DNA of 8,538 nt from an uncultured Rhodospirillales bacterium (lineage in GTDB: Bacteria > Pseudomonadota > Alphaproteobacteria > Rhodospirillales > 2-02-FULL-58-16), in the NCBI GenBank assembly GCA_913053795.1, contig CAJXGZ010000090.1, forward strand, positions 1-8,538, read 5' to 3'. How positions within the stretch are numbered: the first letter of the stretch is position 1; the number at the start of each line of letters is the position of its first letter. The notes below the pieces were generated by a model. That model worked only from the letters and a program-made list of their open reading frames with translations, ran no database searches and had not been told where the DNA came from. Shown here one piece after another: positions 1 to 8,025 of the stretch. The position numbers and the translations under genes are program-made.

Positions 1-65
1 GCATGTGGCCGTCTGCTATTCAGAAACGCAACGCGCGAATCAACAAGCAAGCGGGACTGTAGGCC

Positions 66-266
66 TTATTCCACGGTCACGCTTTTCGCCAGATTGCGGG
101 GCTGGTCGACGTCGGTCCCTTTGATGACGGCGGTGTGATAGGCCAGCAATTGCGCCGGGATGGCATAAAGGATCGGGGCGACGAAGGGATCGACCGCCGG
201 CAGGGCGATGGTGGCGGCGCCGAGAACGTAGGCGAGAACGGGACTAATTTCCGAAAGCGCTTGCAC
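66..266 (-). pseudogene. glmS: 3' remnant of glmS (glutamine--fructose-6-phosphate aminotransferase, isomerizing)
   Basis: The reading frame ends in KGTDVDQPRNLAKSVTVE (residues 49-66), the near-invariant C-terminus of GlmS, preceded by the equally typical PAVDPFVAPILYAIPAQLLA (23-42). This is the end of the sugar isomerase domain of the enzyme that makes glucosamine-6-phosphate for cell-wall synthesis. A full GlmS has about 600 residues. Here similarity fades by about residue 15-17 (near base 218). The frame opens with a GTG at 264-266, has an in-frame TAA at about 276-278, and the ahcY stop lies only 56 bases upstream. The glutaminase domain and first SIS domain therefore cannot be present, and the piece cannot be catalytic. 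It is a truncated remnant downstream of ahcY on the same strand. The retained residues match consensus with no internal stop, which suggests a recent truncation. A functional copy is presumably elsewhere, but that is inference. Confidence 0.85.
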
Positions 267-289
267 GCATAAACTTTAAGCGTCAAAGC

Positions 290-307
290 CCGGGCAAACA
301 AGCCCGG
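290..307 (-). terminator. Hairpin after ahcY, possible weak terminator
   Basis: A perfect 6-bp inverted repeat (CCGGGC / GCCCGG, 6-nt loop) lies 16 bases past the ahcY stop. On the minus strand it is followed by GCTTTGACGCTTAAAG, which has no real U-run. A terminator for the operon is plausible from position, but an intrinsic one would be weak. It also sits next to the breakpoint of the glmS remnant. Confidence 0.35.
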
Positions 308-322
308 TCAAACCAAGGCGCG

Positions 323-1723
<1,401 letters not shown>

Positions 1724-1747
1724 GCTTTATTCTCCTGATGATGAATT

Positions 1748-1756
1748 GGGGGGGGG
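1748..1756. repeat. Homopolymer run of nine G (C9 on the ahcY strand)
   Basis: Nine consecutive G on the plus strand lie in the ptsP-ahcY gap, 24 bases before the ahcY start codon on the sense strand. It is non-coding in the present annotation. Such runs are prone to slippage and sequencing error. It could also change the ahcY leader. Confidence 0.9.
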
Positions 1757-1763
1757 TATCTTA

Positions 1764-1792
1764 ACAGTAGTTACGAAATTTCCGGGATTCAA
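1764..1792 (-). promoter_or_regulatory. Possible sigma70-like promoter for ahcY
   Basis: On the minus strand TTGAAT (1787-1792, overlapping the ptsP stop) is spaced 17 bp from TACTGT (1764-1769). The -35 is a fair match to TTGACA, but the -10 matches TATAAT at only three of six positions. If used, transcription would begin at about the C9 run. The evidence is weak and rests on hexamers and spacing only. Confidence 0.22.
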
Positions 1793-3552
1793 GCCAAGGC
1801 GTTGAAATCATCCAATAGCATGGCGATGCGTCCGGCGTCCATTTGGTCCATGATGACGCGGGCGCGGTGCTCGGCGGCGACCAGGTCCATGGAGCGCACG
1901 CGCTGTTTGACCTTGGGAATGGAGGAGGCGGTCATCGACAATTCGCGCAGGCCAAGCCCTAAAAGCAGCGCCGTGTAGCGGGGGTTGCCGGCCATTTCGC
2001 CGCAGATGCTGACCGGGATGCGGGCGCGCAACCCGGCTTCGGCGGAGAACTGGATCAGGCGCAGCACCGCCGGATGCAGGGGATTGAACAGCTTCGCCAC
2101 TTGCTCGTCGCTGCGGTCGATGGCCAGGGTGTACATGGTGAGGTCGTTGGAGCCGATGGCGAAAAAATCGCAAGCCTGGGCCAGGGCGTCCGACGACAGG
2201 GCGGCGCCGGGGACCTCGATCATGGCGCCCAAGGGCGGCAGCGGGTCGGCGATGGCGACGCCCCGGCGCTTCAGGCGCTTGGCCATGCGGTTCAGGATAT
2301 CGCGGGCTTGGCGGACCTCGGAAACCGTGGAGACCATGGGAAGCAGAATTCGAACCGGCCCGTGGGCGCCGGCGCGCAGGATGGCCTTGATTTGGTTTTC
2401 GAAAATGTCGGGGCGGGCGAAAGATAGACGTATGCCGCGCAAGCCCAGGGCCGAGGTCACGCTTTCTCCGAACTCACGCACCAGGCCGGGCGCGATTTTT
2501 TCGCCGCCCACGTCCAGCGTTCGGATGGTGACCGGGTTTCCCGCCATGCGCTCGACCATGTCGCGCAGAATAATGTATTGTTCTTCGACTCCAGGGAAAT
2601 CGTCGCGGTTCATGAACATGAACTCGCTGCGCAGAAGTCCGATGCCGGCGGCGTTGGTTTGGCGGACCAGGTCCATCTGGACAGGCAGCTCCACATTGGC
2701 CTGTAATCCGACCTTGGCGCCGTCGAGGGTGACGGCGGGTTGCCGGCGCAAGCGCGCCAGACGGCGTTTCTCCTCCAGCAATTCAACACGGCGGCGCCTA
2801 TAAGCTTCCAGCGTTTTCGCCGTCGGGTTGACGGTAACCTTGCCGGCGCCGCCGTCGACGATGATGTTATCGCCGGACTTCGTTCCCGCCAGCAAATCGG
2901 GCGCGCCCATGACCGCCGGAATTCCAAGCGCGCGCGCCATGATGGCGGCGTGGCCTTCGGGTCCGCCCAGCAAGGTCGCTATGCCATGAACTTTTTCAGG
3001 GTCGAACTGGACGGCGTCGGCGGGAGTCAACTCCTCGCAGACCACGATGGTGTTCTTGGGCATCATGGATGCGGGCTTCAGGGGCGCTTCCGTCAGGTTG
3101 CGCAAAAGGCGGTTGGCGACCTCGCGCACGTCGTCGATGCGCGCGGAAATGTAGCTGTCCCCCATGGACGCGAAGCTTTTCGAGATTTTCGAGATTTCCT
3201 TTTGTATGGCCGCTTCGGCGTTAATGCGGTCTTCTCTGACGCGCCGCTCCGCGCCATTCATCAGGCGTGAGCGCTTGAGCATTTGGTAGTGGGCGTCCAG
3301 CAGCAGGCCCATTTCCTCGGCCACTTCCTCGGGCAGGGTTCTGGCCTTGGCGCGCAAGCGTGAAATCTGGCGGCGGGATTTTTTCGCCGCTTTCATGAGG
3401 CGCTCGCATTCGTTCTCGACTTGATTGGCGAGGATGCAGTATTCCGGCGTGGCGACGACGCCGCTTTCCCGGACATGGGTGACGCCGAGGCCAATGCCCG
3501 GCGAGACGCCAAGACCCGAGAATGTCCTTTCCTTGCTTTCCGTTTTACTCAA
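1789..3552 (-). CDS. ptsP: Phosphoenolpyruvate--protein phosphotransferase (PTS enzyme I)
   Basis: This cytosolic enzyme takes phosphate from phosphoenolpyruvate onto a histidine and passes it to HPr, the first step of the PTS relay. I chose the TTG at 3550-3552, which gives MSKTESKERTFSGLGVSPG (587 aa), because the family begins just before the SPG motif and GAGGAAAG precedes it by about 11 bases. An upstream TTG at 3583-3585 would give 598 aa overlapping ptsH by 26 nt. In 598-aa numbering: the phospho-histidine loop GGPEGHAAIMARALGIPAV (207-225, H212), LLRSEFMF (317-324), IRTLDVGGEK (354-363), IGSNDLTMYTLAIDR (477-491) and the catalytic cysteine in ICGEMAGNP (527-535, C528). There is no N-terminal GAF domain, unlike enterobacterial PtsP, so the architecture is that of plain enzyme I. 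Its partner HPr is immediately upstream. No sugar permease is present, which supports a regulatory role. ptsP is the usual alphaproteobacterial symbol; ptsI would describe the domain layout equally well. Confidence 0.94.
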   Translation of the reverse strand: MSKTESKERTFSGLGVSPGIGLGVTHVRESGVVATPEYCILANQVENECERLMKAAKKSRRQISRLRAKARTLPEEVAEEMGLLLDAHYQMLKRSRLMNGAERRVREDRINAEAAIQKEISKISKSFASMGDSYISARIDDVREVANRLLRNLTEAPLKPASMMPKNTIVVCEELTPADAVQFDPEKVHGIATLLGGPEGHAAIMARALGIPAVMGAPDLLAGTKSGDNIIVDGGAGKVTVNPTAKTLEAYRRRRVELLEEKRRLARLRRQPAVTLDGAKVGLQANVELPVQMDLVRQTNAAGIGLLRSEFMFMNRDDFPGVEEQYIILRDMVERMAGNPVTIRTLDVGGEKIAPGLVREFGESVTSALGLRGIRLSFARPDIFENQIKAILRAGAHGPVRILLPMVSTVSEVRQARDILNRMAKRLKRRGVAIADPLPPLGAMIEVPGAALSSDALAQACDFFAIGSNDLTMYTLAIDRSDEQVAKLFNPLHPAVLRLIQFSAEAGLRARIPVSICGEMAGNPRYTALLLGLGLRELSMTASSIPKVKQRVRSMDLVAAEHRARVIMDQMDAGRIAMLLDDFNALA

Positions 3553-3559
3553 TTTGCCG

Positions 3560-3853
3560 CTAGCTTTCCTCAAACTTGGCTTCAATCAACGCGCATAAGG
3601 CTTCCATGGCTTCCGCCGCCTGGGGGCCGTCGGCGGTGAGTTCAACCTCGCTTTCCATCTCCGCCGTCAACATCAGCAGGCCCATGATGGACAAGCCCGA
3701 GACGGTTTGCCCGTCTTTGCATACCGTGACGTCGGCGTTGAAGGCGTCGGCCAGCTTAACGAACTTGGCGGCGGCGCGCGCATGCAGGCCGAGTTGGTTG
3801 CGGATGGTCATGACGCGGACCAGCGTCTCGAGGTTCTTGGCTTCCAGGATCAT
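3560..3853 (-). CDS. ptsH: HPr phosphocarrier protein
   Basis: This 97-residue protein carries phosphate from enzyme I to EIIA. The signature GLHARAAAKFV (22-32) holds the phospho-accepting H24. The second site, LSIMGLLML (54-62), holds S55, equivalent to Ser46, the residue modified by HPr kinase. Both sites are intact. The ATG at 3851-3853 is chosen because it forms an ATGA overlap with the stop of the EIIA gene upstream, giving translational coupling. It yields about 10 more N-terminal residues than minimal HPr, as in several alphaproteobacterial homologues. A shorter start at M15 (MTIRNQLGLHAR) would also keep the domain. The frame stays open a long way into the EIIA gene, but that upstream part is only a shadow. 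ptsP starts 7 nt downstream. Confidence 0.94.
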   Translation of the reverse strand: MILEAKNLETLVRVMTIRNQLGLHARAAAKFVKLADAFNADVTVCKDGQTVSGLSIMGLLMLTAEMESEVELTADGPQAAEAMEALCALIEAKFEES

Positions 3854-4257
3854 TTTTTGCTCTGGTCCAGTAATTTCGAGGCGATGTTGATGTACTTGCG
3901 GCCGGCGTCCTGGGCGCTGGCGGCGGCGTCGGACAAGCTTTCCGTTTTGCGGACGCTGGCCAGTTTGATCAGCATCGGCAGATTGACGCCGGCGATCACC
4001 TCTACATTGGCCTTTTCCATAATCGAGATAGCCAGATTGGAGGGGGTGCCGCCGAACATGTCGGTCAGTAGGATCACGCCGCCGCCGCCGTTGGTCTTTT
4101 CGACGCTTTCCAAGATGTCCATACGGCGTTTTTCCATGTCGTCGTCGGGGCCGATGCATACGGTGGCGATGTTGCTCTGTGGTCCGACCACATGCTCCAA
4201 CGCCGACACAAGCTCCTCGGCCAAGCGTCCGTGAGTTACCAGAACCATTCCAATCAT
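3850..4257 (-). CDS. manX: PTS EIIA component, mannose family
   Basis: This 135-residue single-domain cytosolic protein of the EIIA-Man fold accepts phosphate from HPr. Seen in the sequence: the N-terminal strand MIGMVLVTHGRLAEEL with the expected phospho-histidine H9, and the family motif LLTDMFGGTPSNLA (63-76). The length matches a stand-alone EIIA-Man, with no fused EIIB domain. The ATG at 4255-4257 overlaps the rapZ stop as ATGA, and a G-rich stretch (4272-4276) lies about 14 bases upstream. No EIIB, EIIC or EIID is in the window. In alphaproteobacteria this protein usually ends the hprK-linked regulatory relay rather than feeding a sugar transporter. What it regulates here cannot be read from the sequence. 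Confidence 0.92.
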   Translation of the reverse strand: MIGMVLVTHGRLAEELVSALEHVVGPQSNIATVCIGPDDDMEKRRMDILESVEKTNGGGGVILLTDMFGGTPSNLAISIMEKANVEVIAGVNLPMLIKLASVRKTESLSDAAASAQDAGRKYINIASKLLDQSKK

Positions 4258-5207
4258 GTCTTATAAAATCCCCCTTGCTTGGTGTTTTTGTCTCCGGACT
4301 CGAGCACCCTATGATTCAGTTGCAGGGGCCGGCCCGTCTCATTCAGCCAAGCCGCAAGTTTTTCGGCGACGAAAACCGAGCGATGGCGCCCGCCCGTACA
4401 GCCCACGGCGATGGTGAGGTAGCTCTTTCCCTCGGCCGCGTAGCGGGGCAGCAACGTCGCCAGGAGTCCGGTCAAGGACTCAAAGAACGGCTCGAAATCC
4501 TTGTCGGTGGATATGAACTCGGCGACTTTCAAATCCATTCCCGTTAACTCCCTCAAGCCGGTAACATAATGGGGATTGGCGAGAAAGCGAACATCGAAGA
4601 CAAGATCGGCCTCGCGGGGCAACCCGTTGCGATACGAGAAAGACGTAATGAAGACGGAGAGTTCCTGTTCGCTTTCGGGGCTGAAGTGCCCTTGCAGGAT
4701 GCGCTTGAGCTCTCCCGGCGGCTGGCCGGTTGTGTCCAGCGTCAGGTCGGCGCGGTGGCGTAGCCGGGACATCAGGCGGCGCTCGTTCTGGATGCCGTCG
4801 CTGACCGGACGGTCCAGCGCCAGGGGGTGGCGATGGCGCGTTTCGCCGTAGCGCCGCCCCAGTTCATCGTCGTCGCAGTCCATGAACAGGACCTTGACCT
4901 CGGCGCCGCTCTTGGCGATCAGGTGGTCCAACTCTTCAAGAAGCGCATCGACGCCGAAGTCGCGGGTGCGGATGTCGACGCCGATGGCGATGGGGCGGCT
5001 GGGTCTGTGCTTGGCGGGCGCCACAAGGCTGCCCAGCAGCGGCAGCGGCACGTTGTCCACCGCCTCATAGCCGATGTCCTCCAAGGATTTCAAGGCCGAG
5101 GTCTTTCCGGCGCCCGACATGCCGGTAACCAGCAAGATGCGTTCCGCCTTGGTCATGGGGGCCGCCTTGGTCATGGGGGCCGCCTTGGTGGTGGGGGCGT
5201 CATTCAT
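4254..5207 (-). CDS. rapZ: RapZ-family P-loop nucleotide-binding regulatory protein
   Basis: This is a 317-residue protein of the RapZ/YvcJ family. It has a Walker A motif GMSGAGKT (29-36), EAVDNVP (48-54), VLFMDCDDDELGRRYGETRH (106-125), SYRNGLPREADLVFDVRFLA (191-210) and the C-terminal signature GCTGGRHRSVFVAEKL (269-284). In E. coli the family member is an RNase E adaptor that binds small RNAs controlling glmS; whether that holds in this organism is unknown. The ATG at 5205-5207 overlaps the hprK stop (ATGA). The frame is open further upstream, but that part only shadows hprK. The N-terminus carries a three-fold APxTKA repeat before the P-loop, and internal ATGs at M12 and M18 would give starts closer to the family norm. 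The stop overlaps the EIIA start. Confidence 0.93.
   Translation of the reverse strand: MNDAPTTKAAPMTKAAPMTKAERILLVTGMSGAGKTSALKSLEDIGYEAVDNVPLPLLGSLVAPAKHRPSRPIAIGVDIRTRDFGVDALLEELDHLIAKSGAEVKVLFMDCDDDELGRRYGETRHRHPLALDRPVSDGIQNERRLMSRLRHRADLTLDTTGQPPGELKRILQGHFSPESEQELSVFITSFSYRNGLPREADLVFDVRFLANPHYVTGLRELTGMDLKVAEFISTDKDFEPFFESLTGLLATLLPRYAAEGKSYLTIAVGCTGGRHRSVFVAEKLAAWLNETGRPLQLNHRVLESGDKNTKQGGFYKT
5144..5197 (-). repeat. 18-bp tandem repeat, three copies, at the 5' end of rapZ
   Basis: The plus-strand unit CCGCCTTGGTCATGGGGG occurs exactly at 5144-5161 and 5162-5179, with a third copy at 5180-5197 differing at two positions (TC to GG). Read as rapZ codons it gives APTTKA-APMTKA-APMTKA, residues 4-21. 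The 18-bp length keeps the frame. Each perfect copy holds an in-frame ATG, and the ATGs are preceded by AAGG about eight bases upstream, like a ribosome binding site. Confidence 0.9.
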
Positions 5208-5638
5208 TGGACGCGCTTTACGGTTCCATGGGCGATGCCGGCTGCGAGGCGAATCTTGACCACCGTGGACTCCTCGAAGGCGGTGAATTTGAAGAGCGGA
5301 ACGGAAACGCCGAGAATTTCGCAAGTTTCGGGATCAGGCAAGCGCTCAACGCCGCCCGCCGGGGTCAGGTCGACGATCAGGCCTAGGGTTGATTGGCGGG
5401 CGAACTCCATGGTGATCAAGCCTATGCCGCGCACTTCCATCATGCCGGCGATGGGTTTTGGGGCGCTGACCGTCAGACGGCCGTCCCTTTCCTCCACCTC
5501 GGTGTAGTCGTCGGAAACCAAGCGCGCGCCGCCGCCAATGAGACGCAACGCCAAGTCCGACTTGCCCGAACCCGGAGGCCCCCGCAGTAAAACCGCCGTC
5601 CCACCAACCTCAACGCATGTGGCGTGCACCTTAACCAT
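5204..5638 (-). CDS. hprK: HPr kinase/phosphorylase, short alphaproteobacterial form
   Basis: This 144-residue protein corresponds to the C-terminal catalytic domain of HprK, which phosphorylates, and may dephosphorylate, the regulatory serine of HPr. Motifs: VHATCV near the N-terminus (H5), P-loop LLRGPPGSGKSDLALRL (17-33), LVSDDYTEV (40-48) and the family signature MEVRGIGLI (67-75). The Firmicutes enzyme has about 310 residues with an N-terminal domain. That domain is absent here, as in many alphaproteobacteria, so this length is normal rather than truncated. The ATG at 5636-5638 follows GTGGAG at very short spacing and inside a hairpin. The stop overlaps the rapZ start as ATGA. The substrate HPr, with its serine intact, is encoded three genes downstream. 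Confidence 0.93.
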   Translation of the reverse strand: MVKVHATCVEVGGTAVLLRGPPGSGKSDLALRLIGGGARLVSDDYTEVEERDGRLTVSAPKPIAGMMEVRGIGLITMEFARQSTLGLIVDLTPAGGVERLPDPETCEILGVSVPLFKFTAFEESTVVKIRLAAGIAHGTVKRVQ

Positions 5639-5639
5639 A

Positions 5640-5656
5640 GCTCCACAGCGTGGAGC
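5640..5656 (-). promoter_or_regulatory. Hairpin covering the hprK ribosome binding site
   Basis: A perfect 7-bp inverted repeat, GCTCCAC / GTGGAGC with a 3-nt loop, ends one base before the hprK ATG. The only Shine-Dalgarno-like sequence, GGAG, lies in the 3' arm on the minus strand. If it forms in the mRNA it would hide the binding site. No protein or ligand site is recognised. Confidence 0.45.
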
Positions 5657-5677
5657 GGCGGGGCCTGTGAGTCAATA

Positions 5678-5711
5678 CAGGGGGTGACGAACCGGCGCTC
5701 CCTCACCCCTG
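5678..5711 (-). terminator. Inverted repeat after chvG, possible terminator
   Basis: GGGGTGA (5681-5687) pairs with TCACCCC (5703-5709) across a 15-nt loop, and the outer bases CAG/TG can extend the stem with a bulge. It lies directly after the chvG stop. There is no U-run on the minus strand side (the following bases are CTGTATTGACT), so a simple intrinsic terminator is doubtful. A processing or mRNA-stabilising hairpin between chvG and hprK is equally possible. Confidence 0.3.
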
Positions 5712-5713
5712 GG

Positions 5714-7233
5714 TCATCCCATGGGCAGGCGGACGGTGAAGCGGGCGCCGGTGATGTTTTCCTGGCCGTCTATCAGGGTTTCGGCGGTGATTGCTCCGCC
5801 GTGGGATTCGACGATTTGCTTGGAGATGCTGAGCCCCAGGCCGGAATGGGCGCCGAACTTTTCGCTTCCGGGACGTTCCGTATAAAAGCGGTTGAAGATG
5901 TCTTCCTCCTTGCCTTCGGGGATGCCGGTGCCCTGGTCGTCCACATTGACGATGATCCAGCCGCCGGCCGCCGAGGCCTTGAGCGTGATTTCGCTTTCGG
6001 GCGGCGAAAAGGAAATGGCGTTGGCGATAAGGTTGTTGAACACCTGGGCAAGGCGTCCCTCAACGCCGTTGACCAATAGTTTTTTCTTGCCGCCGGCCTC
6101 CAAGCGGAGGCGGGGAGCGTCGCTATCCGCGGTCGCCTGGCGCATGTTCACCAGGGTGGCCAGCATCGCCTCGATGTTCACCGGCGCCTCCTCGGCCCTT
6201 GACATCTCGGCGTCCAGGCGCGAGGCGTCGGATATGTCGCTGATCAGCCGGTCCAGGCGGTGCACGTCTTCCTTGATGATGGCCATGAGCTCAGCGGGTT
6301 TTTGATTTCATGGGCGACGTCGGCGGCGAAGCTTTCGATGGCGTCCATGCGCAGCCACAGGGACTCGGTCATCTCGCTGAGAGTCTTGGCAAGCTCGCCG
6401 ATTTCGTCGTCGCGGTCATCCAAGTTGGGAATGGTGTGCTGGCGGTGGTGGCCATGGCGCGCCTTTTCGGCGGCCTTGGCGAGGCGGCGCAACGGCCTCG
6501 CGATGGTCCGCGCCAAATAAAGGGAAAGCCCGATAGTCACCGCCAGGGCCACGGCGAACACCTTAAGGATGTCCATGCGCACCTGAAGCACCGTCTTGTC
6601 AATGTGACGGGAGTCCTTGGATAGCATCAGTGCGCCCAGCACTTGCTTGTAGCGCCTGACCGGGACGGCGACGCTAAGCATCATGCCGGAAGCGGAGCTG
6701 CGCACGACGCCGACGGTTTCACCGGAAAGCGCGGCCATGGCTTCCTTGTAGTCCTGCGCGATTTGGAAGGGTTTTTCGCGGTAGGGGAGGATCAATTCCT
6801 TGCCCGCCAGCCTTCGCGCCATATTGTCGTAGAAATCCAGAATGGCGCTGATGACGCCGGTTTTTGGGCGCGGCGGCGCCAATTCTATGATTTGGACCAT
6901 GCCGCTGGCGCCGGCCAAAATCCTGGAATCGGCGACCAACGCGCCGGCGCTGTTGAACAAGCGGGCGCGGGCGCCGGTGCTGATGACAAGGCGGCGCACC
7001 ATTTGGCGCACCAATTCATGCACCAGTCTTTCGCCGGAAACGCCTTCGGCGATAACGGCGCCTTCGCCAAGGGCGCCGGCGAACATCTCGGCTTGTGTTT
7101 TCAAGGCGTCCAGCTCGCCGCTCACCAGAGAGCGCCGATACTCGCCCAGGTACAGCAGTCCGGACACCAGAATTCCCAGCGCCAATAGATTGACCACGAG
7201 AATGCGCCGGGTAATCGGCGACAAGGCGCGCAT
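5714..7233 (-). pseudogene. chvG: ChvG-type sensor histidine kinase, broken by an internal deletion and frameshift
   Basis: Two reading frames together make one sensor kinase. Frame one (6244-7233, 329 codons) has a membrane segment at about 9-30, a periplasmic region, a second membrane segment at about 222-240, a HAMP domain with ARTIARPLRRLAKAAE (241-256), and the phospho-histidine motif FAADVAHEIKNPL (302-314, H308). Its frame then runs into unrelated residues and stops at TGA 6244-6246. Frame two (5714-6286) resumes with MAIIKEDVHRLDRLISDISD and has the whole ATPase: N box QVFNNLIANA, DQGTGIP, FNRFYTERP and HSGLGLSISKQIV. Relatives, as recalled, have about 22 residues between NPL and this second part; only 5 bases remain. 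The natural partner is the intact chvI 25 bp upstream. Neither half alone has both the histidine and the ATPase, so normal signalling is probably lost, unless the halves act in trans or the break is an assembly error. Confidence 0.85.
6287..6292. other. GAGCTC deletion junction in chvG
   Basis: The break between the two chvG frames falls on GAGCTC. Read in frame one it completes CTG-AGC-TC (L-S-S) after the conserved NPL. Read in frame two it is GAG-CTC before ATG (E-L-M), exactly what relatives of this helix would show before AIIKED. A sequence that fits both sides is what a microhomology-mediated deletion leaves behind. The inference depends on the recalled family alignment. Confidence 0.6.
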
Positions 7234-7258
7234 TTTAAAACGGATAGGCCCCTCCAGA

Positions 7259-7948
7259 TTAATCGTCTTGATAACGGTATCCTACCCCATACAGCGTTTC
7301 GATCTGCGCAAAATCTTTATCCGCTTCCCTGAACTTTCGTCTCAAGCGCTTGACGTGGCTGTCGATGGTGCGGTCATCGACGTAGATGTTTTCGCCGTAG
7401 GCGGCGTCAATCAATTGATCGCGGTTCTTGACGTGGCCGGGGTGCTTGGCCAAGGCGTTCACCAGCAGGAATTCGGTTACCGTCAGGTTCACTTCCTTGC
7501 CTTTCCATGTGCAGAGGTGGCGGATCGGGTCCAGGGTCAAATCGCCGCGCTTCAGGGGCTCCTCGCCCTCGGTGCCGGAGGAAGAGTCGCGGCGGCGCAG
7601 AACGGCGCGGATTCGCTCGATCAACAAATGCTGGGAGAACGGTTTCTTGATGTAGTCGTCGGCGCCCATCCTCAGGCCCAGCGCCTCGTCGATCTCGTCA
7701 TCCTTGGAGGTCAGGAAAATTACCGGCACGTCGCTGTATTTTCGCAGCCGTGACAGCAGCTCCATGCCGTCCATGCGCGGCATTTTGATGTCCAAAACCG
7801 CAAGGTCCACGGGGTTTTTTTCGATTCCGTCCAGCGCTTCCATGCCGTCGACGAAAGTCCGCACCTCATAACCTTCCGATTTCAACGCCATGGATACGGA
7901 GGTGAGAATGTTGCGATCGTCGTCGACGAGAGCGATGGTGTGCGTCAT
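7259..7948 (-). CDS. chvI: ChvI-type OmpR-family response regulator
   Basis: This is a 229-residue cytosolic DNA-binding regulator, the output partner of ChvG. The receiver domain (about 1-120) has the acidic pocket D9-D11, the phospho-acceptor D53 in AVLDIKMPRMDGMELL (50-65), T80 and K102 in YIKKPFS. After a linker with SSSGTEGEE comes the winged-helix domain (about 130-229), with LTVTEFLLVNALAKHPG (155-171), RDQLIDAAYG (176-185) and the recognition helix DDRTIDSHVKRLRRKF (191-206), ending in GVGYRYQDD. The DIKMPRMDGMELL and ENIYVDDRTIDSHVKRLR segments are strongly ChvI-like. The ATG at 7946-7948 has a perfect GGAGG eight bases upstream. All key residues are present, so it may still be active even though its kinase gene is broken. 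It is the first gene of the leftward block. In Rhizobiales pckA often lies divergent to chvI; here cbtB does. Confidence 0.94.
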   Translation of the reverse strand: MTHTIALVDDDRNILTSVSMALKSEGYEVRTFVDGMEALDGIEKNPVDLAVLDIKMPRMDGMELLSRLRKYSDVPVIFLTSKDDEIDEALGLRMGADDYIKKPFSQHLLIERIRAVLRRRDSSSGTEGEEPLKRGDLTLDPIRHLCTWKGKEVNLTVTEFLLVNALAKHPGHVKNRDQLIDAAYGENIYVDDRTIDSHVKRLRRKFREADKDFAQIETLYGVGYRYQDD

Positions 7949-8025
7949 GACGCAAACCTCCTTGAACTAAAAATCAAAAAAACGATTAAAACGTTATCAG
8001 TATTCGGCGTGGCGTTTGTAGCGAA

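Noticed and set aside
1..65. Possible gene or terminator at the left edge
   Set aside because: No open frame, ribosome binding site or convincing hairpin is visible in these 65 bases.
1724..1788. SAH or SAM riboswitch in the ahcY leader
   Set aside because: SAH riboswitches occur before ahcY in some proteobacteria, but only 65 bp separate ptsP and ahcY, nine of them a homopolymer, and I see no paired core. A covariance-model search would settle it.
3854..4159. N-terminal extension of ptsH into the EIIA gene
   Set aside because: The extra residues are arginine-rich shadow sequence out of frame with EIIA; the ATGA overlap gives a natural start at 3853.
5208..5324. N-terminal extension of rapZ into hprK
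   Set aside because: The added 39 residues have no RapZ similarity and overlap the conserved hprK C-terminus; the ATGA junction decides the start at 5207.
6287..6330. Programmed ribosomal frameshift rescuing chvG
   Set aside because: There is an A5 run before CCC, but the two frames together would still lack about 20 residues of the dimerisation helix, so a frameshift alone would not restore the family sequence. Deletion explains it better.
6842..7753. 303-codon plus-strand open frame opposite chvG and chvI
   Set aside because: It crosses two well-supported minus-strand genes and their intergenic gap and shows no family motif. It is a shadow of codon bias.
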